This document shows, piece after piece, positions 33,086-43,997 of a DNA stretch of 64,000 nt. Source of the stretch: Purshia tridentata (lineage: Eukaryota > Streptophyta > Magnoliopsida > Rosales > Rosaceae); contig QANT01001959.1 in NCBI GenBank assembly GCA_003254885.1, positions 1-64,000 of the forward strand, in the 5' to 3' direction. A program made the translations under genes and the position numbers. The notes under the pieces were generated by a model. That model saw only the letters and a list, made by a program, of their open reading frames with translations. It had not been told where the DNA came from and searched no databases. Every line of letters starts with the position of its first letter. Position 1 is the stretch's first letter.

Positions 33086-36000
33086 GGTATGTGGTGAGTT
33101 AGAAAAATAGAATGGAAAAGAAAAAAGCAGAGAAGAAAATCAGAGTATTAGGAGTTAAAGTAAGGTGGAATGTGACTCATTTATAGAAGAACATGAGGGC
33201 AGAGCATATAAGATAAGACAAGAGAGAGATGGCTCTCTCCCAAAGATCCAGAAAAGCCCAAGTCCACGTCATAGAAAATTAAGGAATTATTCCAATCCTT
33301 ACTCTCTCTCTCTCTGTAATATTGAATTATGATTGAAATTTTCCCACTGTTTAAGGACCTTTGTCTCTTACCCAAAACTAAAATTCTTCTTACTTACCAT
33401 AAACAAAATTTCTAAACGGCTGTTTTTTTTTCTTATGAATTCTCAAAAGCTAGCTGTTGCCTATTATGGTTTACGCGGTTTTACATTATGGGTATGGCAA
33501 CTTTCCATAGATGCCCCTATTTTAAATCAAATTTCCCACCGGCGGCTTACGGAGTGAAATAAATGAGAGGATATGTTACTGTGAAGTGACAGACCATGAA
33601 GAATAATGGTGTGCCCTCCATTATTTGACGACAAAAGAGTGCCACCATTAATCAACGTCGTCCAGTTTTTTTTTTGGACAGCTTTGCTCAGTTTTTTTTT
33701 TTAATATTTGAACTTTTGGAAACTAGTAAGTTTCAAGTTTACTTTTATTTTATCAAATCTTATCTTATCTTGTTACATCCTAAAAAATTAGTAACTAACA
33801 AAAAACTTAAATCAAAACAGAAAAAATTATTTTCGATTAAAATTTGATCCCGCTTTTAAAAGTTAATATTCATAAGAAACACTTATTTAAAATTAAGGAT
33901 CCGTTATATTGTATGGTCTAACAACTAAAAAAATTGATTTAATAGACACTCAGCAAAATAAGTTGAGCTAAAGGCTAAAAGTGTATCTAGAAAAAAAAAA
34001 TTGTACATCCATAAAAATCAGTGTAAAAATACAACAAGTACATTTGTAAAACCCATAAATTATAATTTACACCAGCTTATTAAATTAATGTCATTTACAC
34101 CAAGTGTATTAGTGGTTTGGTACTTGAAGGAAGTCCTAACTACTTATTTCTTATTTTCAAATGGGACGATATACTCTTTTTTAGTCCCCTTCTTAATTTA
34201 CCATAAAAATAAATTGTCTAATTTTAATTTAGAGGTTAGGGCTTGTTTTGGAAATCTGTTTTTTTTTTTTTCCGGTATTTAAAAACTAAAATGATCTTGT
34301 GGTGTTTAATTGTATTTTTTCCTTAAATATCTCTTTGTAATTTTATAAGCACAATGTCACCACCATGACACCATCTTTCAATTGAATGTTAAAAAGATCT
34401 CTTACCATATTAGATGTTCAATTACTTTCAATGCACCGCAAAATTAGAAGAGAAATTTGTTTTTCCTAAAAACATTTCCCCCTTAAGAATTATATATGCT
34501 TTACAATGTACTGCAAACCAATTAATTAACTAATTCATATGCAATAAAATATACAAATATATTGATTTGTTTAAAAAATTGGATTTTGGTTTGGATGATT
34601 ATTTTATTATGAAGGATGGACCCAGTTTCTTAGATTATCTTGGTAGGTTTGTACTAGATTGCCTTGTGAACTGCCCGAGGAAACTGAATCAACAATATAA
34701 CGGTTGACTTACTATGTTCCTTCATCCAATTCTATATATTAACTTTCCCGTTGATGGAATTTTCGGGCTACAAAGCCTCATAGTTTTCAGTTTTTAGGTC
34801 ACCATTACCATATACCAATATGTGCATGACATAAATAAGAAACAGTATAGTTAGTATACTTAAGTGAATTAGGGTTGACCTACTTAGCCAATGACAAAAG
34901 CTTATTCTTACATACCCGAATTCGAACTTTCTTTTTTTTCTGTAATCAAAAAAATTAATATTACTCATGTTCTCTTATTTATTGAATTTTTTTTTGGACT
35001 TGATTCATTCACTTTAGTCTTTAACTTAGAATCTATTAGTGTCAATTTGTTCACATGTACTATAAATAACCGAGTATTAAAATTTATGATTGTTTATGTA
35101 CGTGAGTGACTATAAACTATTAATTGATGAAAAACAACTCTATAAAAGATACACATGTAAACAATGATTAAGTAACACATACAAGAACGATTAGTAATTG
35201 TCATTTATCAAAAAAACTCCAAAATAAAAAGAAGAAAGTACTCTGTTTAATAAATAATAACACATAAAGTGATATAAGAATGTGGTATAAAATTATATTA
35301 AGTAAAGCATTATATAATATTATCGCTACCAAAATGTTTAACATTTTAAAGATCAATTATGTATATTTAAATAGTTATTTTTTCATTAGGACATGGTGCA
35401 GATCCACATAAAACAAAATCAGAAAGAAAAAGTTAAAAATATATCCTTTTATTACATATTCCTCTTGAATTTTAAGAACAAACGAACCTGATAAACATAT
35501 TTGTGACATAGACATAGGCATAATGCACATGGTGATTTCCCCAGGAATTCCATTGTAAGACCACAATATTTCTTTCTTTATTCCCGACAAGCGGTTTCGG
35601 CACTCTTTCACAATTTAAATATCATCCTCCCTCCCCTATATTTTTATTTTAAAATCACACATGATAACATCACCCTTGCAGTACCAATCCCCGTGCAACC
35701 TTCCATCTCAGTCACCCACGTAATCTAATATTAATTGTGCCATTATCTGTATTATTAAGAGAACACTGTTTCGAAACCATCATCATATAAGAAATATCAA
35801 CTATATTCCTACTTGATCAAATCATTTTAACAAAAAATTCATAACCTAAGATTATCGTGGTAATTACATATTTTATACTTTTGACCTGTTCATTGTCTTT
35901 TAAATTTGTCGTTATATTAATTAGACATCACGTGTGTGTACACGATAATTTAGTTAATTTCTTTATCAATCTGAATTTTAGGACTAAAAACGCACAGTAT

Positions 36001-37929
36001 GCATGAACCATACAACGAGGTAGTAGCTAGGAAATGTATTAGTGTGCCCACAATGTTATTTTAGTGTTGGGTTTTTTTATTTTTATTAATTGTGTACTTA
36101 ATGTTGACGGTTCTCTCTAAACTAGGAAGACGACAAATTATGCTGCTAGATATAAAAATATACTTGGTGTACGACAAAAGCTGCTACATTAAAAACATTT
36201 GATTCTCTTTGAATGCATGTATCTAGTTTGCTTATACAGTGTGTATGTGTGGGAGTGATTATATATGTCTACTTATTGTTTAATCTTCGCTTTATGGTTT
36301 GGGCACCTTCATTAGTTGACCATTTAGTTTAATATTGGCATCAAATTTTTTTTTTGTTAAGACTTAAGAGGGTCTACTTATGTTCTATTACATTCTTAAG
36401 ATTTAAATGAACTCATCAAGACTTACACATTAATGGATCTCTCACACTTATTCAAATGAGAATATATAATACTAATTTTTTACTTAAGAAAAACAAAAAA
36501 AATATGTGAACTCAGACATTCTAACAACTTAATTTTGTTTGTAACATTATTATTTATGGTTTCATAGTATTTCAAAAGTTCAAAGCAAACTAGAAAAGTG
36601 GGCTCAATTCTATCAATATGAGTAATAATAAACCAAGTACGTAGTATTTTAAAATAATGAAAATTTCATTTTAGAGTGTAATCTAATTTTCAGTTTACTT
36701 CCAAGTGAAAAAGAAAAAAAGGTGTGAGTAATTATGTGGATGCATCCTCGTTTGAAGCATACATGTTTTGATGAATGATACAGAACTAAGGGCTATGGGG
36801 CTATGCAGCCGCATTTTAGGGACATTATAGTAATTGTGCTTGACTAACTTTGAAGAATGGTCCTAAAAAGTTGAGACCACCTCCCCCTTTTACCTCCTAA
36901 CTGGTAACGACTTTACCTGTCTACCTAATCATGTTCATATGGAGAAAATGATTAAAAACCAAAAAGAAAAAAATTCTTTCCTCCTCCTCCCCATAATTAG
37001 ACGGTGGCACTTAAGTGAGAATCTATTTTATCGCCAAGCACTTTTCCGTAACGGCACCACGTCATAATTAATCATAATTTCCATGAAACGCAATTAAGTG
37101 CTTATAATTAGAAGGAATTAACTAAAACGTCGTGATCATAAGCACTGTTGCAGAAAGCCAATGGGGTTGTCCTGTCTCGCAATTGCACATGGTGATTAGG
37201 TAAGAGTCATGTGAAGGCCATCCACGTCGCGACACGTGTAGAAAACACCAAAGGCTTGGTAGCAGAAGAGGCCGAAGTCGCACACGTGGCGGGATCACCG
37301 TGCGGCGAGGCACATGCGAATGTGCGTGTTTAAGGGCATGGGTAGGCTGCACGTGCTTCAAGCCTCTGAGGAAAAATTGACCTCAAGACTCAAAATGGTA
37401 AACAGTAAAAGTGGTCGTAGTCGGGACGTACTCGGAAGTCGTTCCTAGTTGGGAAAGCAGTCTACCAACGGCACCACCTTAGCTAGGCTCGTGGAGGTTA
37501 TGTTTTTTATGTTTTATTTCGGATTTAATGTATAATATTTAGTTATTTACGATTTAACCACGTAGGTTTTAGCATATTATGTTGATAGATTTTTTGTTTT
37601 GAACTATTATTATTAATAAAATAAATTTTTATTTAAAAGTATAGTTCAAATTTATAACGTATATATCATATAAACAGTATAAAATTAATTAAATTTAATC
37701 GAATTTAAAGTCTACATAATGCAATGTTGGCCAAAGAAAAAGAGTGAGTCTACATTACATGACAATACGTATACTTCAATATTGGTCATTAATTTGTTGT
37801 ATGTGAAGATTTCAATATATTCTAGAGTCTACTGCCTGCCCAATACACAATCTAATTAATATAAGTAATATCTCTGTCTTGTACTTCACTCCAATGCTCA
37901 CCCAAAAAATCTCTATTGGTCTCCCCCGG

Positions 37930-37930
37930 A

Positions 37931-37969
<39 letters not shown>
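37930..37969 (+). repeat. (CT)n microsatellite
   Basis: About 18 CT units after a CT-rich stretch. A simple repeat that could be polymorphic. Confidence 0.9.
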
Positions 37970-37972
<3 letters not shown>

Positions 37973-38096
37973 CCATGGCATTTACAGTGATTTTGTCCCT
38001 GATAGGCTGCTCATTAATCTATAGTCTCCCAACGCCCACCTTTTAAAAACAAGAAGAAGAATTGATATATAGTTAATTCTATTTTCCTCATTAACC

Positions 38097-38171
38097 AATA
38101 CCATGCTCACTAATATCTAACTTAATCATGAAATACTAATGATTAAGTTAGAAATTAGTGAGCATGGTATT
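38097..38171. repeat. Near-perfect 33-bp inverted repeat (hairpin)
   Basis: The left arm begins AATACCATGCTCACTAATAT and ends CTTAATCAT at 38129. The right arm (38139-38171) is its reverse complement with one mismatch, and the loop is only 9 bases. It could be the core of a very short fold-back element or a young small-RNA hairpin. Similarity fades outside the arms. It does not match any microRNA family I know. Confidence 0.85.
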
Positions 38172-39884
38172 AAATCCTAAAAACACTAATGAATCAATGA
38201 AATGTGTATATTAATATAAGTGCAGCTTCACTCTATATGTTAACATGAGAAATAAAAGTTGAGAATTATATCAAGGTAACTGGTCTACTTCAATTAGAAA
38301 TATATTGATGTAGTTGATTTAGGATCTGGTTCGTACGTGTAACATTGAATAATCGCATATCATCATATTCTAAGCAACTTGTCTAGGGCAGTGATCGAGA
38401 TTATACTTGGCCCTTAGCTATAATGGAGCAATCTCTAATAGATGCTTCGTCATAATAGTGATGATGATGACCACGAGAATGGACCTCTTAATTAAGCCAA
38501 CGTTAGTTATTAATTACTAGTTTGGTTTGTCATGGAAAAGTACCTAGAAAAAATGTCTAGCAATTATATCAAAGAACCTGCATTGAATAATATCATTCGA
38601 GTATGGTGACCTTTATGGTACCAAATAGGGTTATCATGTCTTGGACCATTGTCTGCCATTATAATGCTCATGGACCGTATAGTTGGTGCATAATCAACTT
38701 GGCAATTTAATTAATATGACTTCTAAATGGGTGATTAATTAAATTAACCAATCATTAAGATTGAACTAGATAACGGGCTTCATTGGATACTCTAATGGAC
38801 GTAAATTAATACCTGCACATATGTAAAGTTATAAACCAATCGAATTTGCCCAAAAAGTGCTTCCTAATTTCAACATGGATTTGACTCAATTGAGCAAAGC
38901 GGTTGGTGTTTGGTTTGACTGTGTGAAGTGCATGCAAGAAAGTGATATGCCAATATGCCATATATATGCTCTATTGCTCTCTTGGTCTGGCTTTAGAGAG
39001 TAAAAGGATGTCCAAAGTTTGAACACACCAAAGTATGCTATTTCTATTGTAGGAAAGGCACTTGATCATAAAGATAGCCTCAACTTTATTAATGTTGTAG
39101 GGTTAGTTTGGTGCACGAGTAGGTGTGTGACGGCAAAGAGAGAAAATGAACTAAGCCTTTGAAATTGTCTCATTTTTAAGCATGGCCCATGTGTACGTGA
39201 AATAGCTTCCAAATTATTAGATTCAATTAGTTGGGCGTTTTTTCTTTCTTTTTGTTTATTAATTAGTCGGGGGATTGGCATTGTTAAAAACGAGTGTATA
39301 ATTCATACAAACATGTATGCTGTTGGTTGGGTGTGCTATTGCTCTTGTTCTTGGGCTTTTTCATGTTTCGGGATTCTTTCTAGTTTATTAGCCTTTGGGC
39401 TCTGGTTGTACAAGTAATTTGTTCTTTGGGCCTTTGAGCTCATTGTAAGTTGTTCCCCCTTCAAATATTTGGTAATAAAGAGTTCATGTGTAACATTTGT
39501 CAGTACTAATACATATATGTTTTCATACGACTGTTGTATGTGACAGTTTCCTCGTAAAACTCGTTTTAGAAGAGACTAATTGAAGATATAATATATAGTC
39601 TATTATCTCTTTTATTCCACTGAGTAATAGTATACAACTTACATCACCAAAGAAGTCTACATTACAGAAAGAATTTGTTTTTCCTATACTTATTACTTAA
39701 GAGACTTTACTCTCATTTCTTATATGTATCTTCTCATGAAACATGAGAAACAATTATTAATGATGAATGTCATGCATCATCATGTGTACGTCAGTAAAAG
39801 TCAAAATACAAAAGATAAAGTTCGGGTAGAACGCTTGGGAAGCCACCAGCACCACCACTAGGTGTTGTTGCCGTCGGGTCATTA

Positions 39885-41665
39885 TTATGTCATAGTAGTC
39901 GCAATGATGATGCTGAAGATGATGGGACCTCGATATCCATGACTATAGCTGATTGTTGTGATGATGATATTGCTTCTACTATATATAGTGATGGATGTTG
40001 TAGTAGTAGCTTCCTCTCTTTGTCTATGTGAAGAGAAAGCATGATCCATACACACTGCTGGCAAAACAATTATATCTAGTTGATCCTTGTTGGGTTGGTG
40101 TTGTTCGATTAGTAGAGCTAGCAACGATTCATCTTCCTCGTCCCTAGCTACGTAGTATGGCTATAGGGTTGTGTTGTTGGGGTGGCTTTTGGTTTAAGGG
40201 TTGGGGAAGTTGGTGTTGGGATCCAGCTGGTGTTGTTTGGCTTCTTGTTGTTGGGGTTTTGGTTGTTAGGGTTTGTGGCGGTGTTGTGTTGTAGGTTTGA
40301 GAAGGCCTTGACTCCATCAGTTACTGGTCTTGTGCCGCTTTTTATGGAGACTTACTGTTCCCTTGCATGGAAAAAAAGAAGCTTATAAGTTAAAGAAAAC
40401 ATGAAAAATATTAAAAATCAAACATCGAATTGAAGTTCAAAATTATATTAATGTATGGTCCATGTAACTGAATGTTATATACATAAGACAAGCCTAACCA
40501 CCAGTTTTTACTGTTCTACTGTGTGTGTGTGCGTGGAAGATGCTTTTTTTCAGTTTTTCAGGCAGTCTTTATGTAACGCAAGTCCTGCCAACCAGTTGGA
40601 AACTTGGAAGCATTTCAAAAACTCTCAAAGGGTGCCAAGTACTCGTGCTACGCACGTGCTTAGTCAGTCCTAGTTGTCTAGTCAATGTTTACCAACGCAT
40701 CATCTACTAAGTCTCCATTAATGGCCTTCCTATTTTGTCTATTCCAACACCTTCCCAGTTTGTGTTGATTAATTAATTCCCCCTTCCCCCACCCCTGCAC
40801 AATCTTCCCAAAAATAGCGTCATAATAATTAGAAAAGGTCATGGGCAATATTGTCAACATGCATGCAACTCAGACAAACTTTCCTTTAATTTGTAACAAA
40901 TTTTGCTTTTGAAAGAGACAGAAACTCACAAGGTTGTTGCATTTGTGTTCGTACAGAAATGGCCAAAGATCCAACATCACTGTTCTTTAACTCCTTCTTC
41001 AGCAACACTCTTAGTTTCTGTCCAACAGGGGGGGAAAAAATCAACGTATATACACAGAATTATAGTGTAAATTAAGAAAAACATAACCATGCAAATTGAA
41101 ATTTGAGACAAACCCACCTTATTATCCGTAATGCAGAACGCTTAGAGGTCCTTGTTGGGGTTCTGCATATCAGAACTAGCACCAGCGCCAAAATCCTTCA
41201 ATCCTCCTCCTGAGTTGAAGCACAACCACTGGAGCAGGAAGAAGAAGCCCCGGAAGCAGCATTGGCTCTGCTCAACATGCACCGCTCCTTTGGCAAGCCA
41301 ACTTTCTCTCTTTTCTTGCAGCCTTGGACGCAAGTGCTGCTTGGTCATGCTCTCGGTGGCCACCAAAATTGGCGGCTGCTGACAACATGGCAACCAAATT
41401 ACGCACATGTGTGCGCATGTTGAGGAGAGGATATGTGGTGGGGTAAGGAGTATACGCGTATACTGCTGCTAGGTACTGACCCCAGATAATAATAGTACTA
41501 AGAGGTTGAAGAAGTAGAGGGAGCTAAAGAGAAGCTCACTGCTGGTTCATGAGGAATGGAAAATTGTGGATTTTCCTAAGGAGGAACCAAGTTTGGTTGC
41601 TCCTGCAGGGTGGAGTTTATGAGAGTGGTGGTGGTGAGGAAGAAAAGTGGACGGAAGTTCTCCAT
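39885..41665 (-). pseudogene. Decayed LEC2-like B3 transcription factor gene
   Basis: Pieces of a LEAFY COTYLEDON2-type gene in order on the minus strand. ATG 41665 opens MENFRPLFF, like LEC2 MDNF. Then FSIPHEPAVSFSLAP, and ASKAARKERKLACQRS, which resembles the basic KMAR-x-RK block. Next SSDMQNPNKDL leads, after a stop, to ITDNK ending at donor 41118. After the intron, exon 41017-40963 reads KLRVLLKKELKNSDVGSL, the start of the LEC2/FUS3 B3 domain (Arabidopsis LEC2: DNKKLRVLCEKELKNSDVGS). The sequence after SL(G) does not continue as RIVLPK, and the rest of B3 is missing. In its place (40150-40390) is GT-rich DNA that looks inserted. The C-terminal exon (about 40140-39885) has RDEEDESLLALLIEQ, like LEC2 RDEEEASIAMLIGN. 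The N-terminal pieces lie in different frames with at least three breaks, so it is a pseudogene. LEC2 itself drives embryo maturation. Confidence 0.75.
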
Positions 41666-42391
41666 TGCAGAATGAACCAGGAAAGTGATAGTGAGGGAGG
41701 GTCTTTGGGGGTTGTGTTGGTGATCAGAGAGCAGGGGAAGGGCTGCTAGGCTAGGCTGGGATGGGGTGGCTGGGTGTGGTTCTATGTAAGAAGGCCAAGG
41801 GAGGTTGGGGGGACTTGGGATGCTGCCAGTGGAGAGATCACAGGTGTGACAAAAGTTAGAAAGAGAGAGAGAGCGAGCTACCAGTAGAGAGGCTTCAAAA
41901 ATTGGCTCCCCTGTGGTTCAAATGTGGCAGACTTGCGCTCAACACTAACACCATGAAAAACCATGGCTAATCCATTCATTCACTGCCCTGTGCCAAAAAA
42001 CCACACCATTCCCCTCTTTCTCATCACTCTTCCAAAGACTCACTCTCACTCACACTCTCTCTCTCTCTAAAGCCAGCATCCCAAGGAGGCAAAAAAGGAC
42101 AATGTGGGTTGGGAAGGGGGGTTGGGCCTTGGATTTTATCTTTTATAAGAGGAAAAGGTTAGAGAAGTGCTATTTCCAGGGTTGATTTCCTCACTTTGCA
42201 ACAAGGCCTTCAAGTGTCTCATATGACCAATGCCTCAAATGTCACATCAAGACAACCAAAGCCCAACATTGCAAATTAAGTCTCCCCAAAAATAGCATAC
42301 CACCCACCTAGACCTCTAAGGTTGTTTTGGTTATAGCGTTTTAGTTTTTAATTTATAATTATAATTTTTTTATAAAATATATATTAATTAG

Positions 42392-43800
42392 TTAGGTAAT
42401 GTTAGGAATGTGAGTAAAAGATAGTGATAATGTTTGGAAAGTGAGTAAAAGAGGGGCATCAACCCTTGATGAACTTAGTGAAATTTGTGCTTTCATCTTG
42501 GCCTTGATTCGAAACACTTCATGGTTTGATGCCATGTCTTGCTTGTTTTTCATTTGTTCAACCACAAAGCACGAATCGAAGCCACCTTTAAGTCCATCCT
42601 GCATCAAATAGATTTCTTCATTAACATGGTTGCCCTGTGGTATTTTAATTAGTCAACACGGAAAAAGATAACCTTGAAAACATTTAAGAGAGAAAATTAA
42701 TAGCTACTAAGAAGGCATGAGTTTCTACAAAAATAAATTATGTACCCTGCAGCATAATGAAGAGACTACCATCTTTAACATCAGAACATATTAAAATAAA
42801 ATGAAGGTTTTGCTACTTTTCCAATATTTAGTGAAAAAAGCTTGAAAGAAAATAACTCTTGCATCTTTATTACACTATCAGCATTAAATACCATCTACAG
42901 AAGGAAAAAAATTTCATGGAGATGGGAAAGGGCACTTTCTGGATATGCTTGATATGATATTTTTCATATAACATATATGAATGCATGTAATACATTCGTG
43001 TATATATGTATATATGTGCCTGATACGTATGCACATAAATATATATAATTAGATCTTTAAGCTAACCTTTGCTCACACAGAATAAGTTTGACGCTAGATA
43101 TAGGATTAAAAGTTAAAACTATGCAATTCCGCTATGAGAAAAGAGTATATATGGCTATAGCAGCACAAATGCCATTGTTCACTTCACTATCTGGTTGTAA
43201 GTTGATTGCTTCTATCCGTAGTCGCATGGATGATGCTTTGAATGCAAGCTAAGAAGCCATGGTCAAAGAAGAACAAGAGCAAACAACTGACTTAGTTTTA
43301 AAAAACAATCTATAGATAATAATTTGTGCATATAAGGTGATCCAACAACAAATAAGACAATATGGAAGATCTTAATTGAAGGCATGATAACTGGAGTCAT
43401 TAATGCAAAATCCAAACACGCTACCTGCTGAACAATCAAATCTGTATATATCATAATAACTATGCGGAAGATTAACAAATCAACCTGAGTTTCTCATTAG
43501 TAACAAGCATGATATTGAATATGAAAAATGATTAACCTCATCAGATGAAAGCCATACAATGCAGTATTGGTGCCTAGTACTTACAGAGTTAGCCACAGAA
43601 TCACTGTGGCATGCAGATTGACTAGGAAATTTTTCCATGGCAACGAATATATCTTATATTCATTACCACAGTGAAAACTTCAACTGCTTCAAAGATCTTT
43701 TAAGAAGAATTGAAAAGAAGATTTGATAGCACTAACAGTGAAGAAAAAAATTTGAGTACTGAATTGTGAAGAGACCCTGGGAAAACTTCGCTTTATATAG
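42392..43800 (-). other. Possible unidentified transcription unit
   Basis: The minus strand has a good TATA box (CTATATAAAG, 43791-43800), a leader of about 160 bases and ATG 43638. The first reading frame is MEKFPSQSACHSDSVANS, ending exactly at a consensus donor GTAAGT (exon 43585-43638, phase 0). Candidate later exons include one starting at 42598 after TTTGATGCAG, with DGLKGGFDSCFVVEQMKNKQ, and a piece near 43160-43245 with AFKASSMRLRIEAINLQPDS. I cannot join these with confidence and do not recognise a family. It may be a small lineage-specific gene, a non-coding RNA or a gene remnant. Confidence 0.3.
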
Positions 43801-43861
43801 AGGTGATAAAGAGAGTTTAGACAAAGCTGCATGCAACCAAGCACGCCTAGGTGATTACACC

Positions 43862-43997
43862 TGCCCCCGACGATTCTAACAGATGTCCTTCATGGAGAAA
43901 AATGCTCGAGTTGTTGAGAATCTTTTCTCTGCCCCCGACGGTTCTAACAGATGTCCTTCATGGAGAAAAATGCTCGAGTTGTTGAGAACCTTTTCTC
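43862..43997 (+). repeat. Two tandem 68-bp repeats
   Basis: Copies 43862-43929 and 43930-43997 both start TGCCCCCGACG and end TTTTCTC. They differ at two positions. They lie 60-200 bp upstream of the TATA box at 43791-43800, so they would be in the promoter of the possible minus-strand unit. Confidence 0.92.

Larger units (their letters stand above)
33086..39884. other. Long AT-rich intergenic stretch
   Basis: About 6.8 kb without a recognisable gene. It holds the DUF1635 promoter (33086-33330), a (CT)n tract at 37930-37969, a strong hairpin at 38097-38171 (own entry), and a GC-richer patch at 37180-37500 with G-box-like ACGTGG/CACGTG motifs but no coding signal. A T-rich piece at 39330-39480 ends in AATAAAG and may be the 3' tail of a decayed LINE. 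Scattered ORFs are chance. Confidence 0.5.

Noticed and set aside
39890-39930. ATGATGATGCTGAAGATGATG, slightly like the miR172 sequence
   Set aside because: The match is a low-complexity ATG repeat and there is no star arm; it lies in the LEC2-like C-terminal piece.
41142-41408. 88-codon minus-strand frame as a small secreted peptide gene
   Set aside because: It is one of the shifted frames of the LEC2-like first exon; it includes the SSDMQNPNKDL piece.
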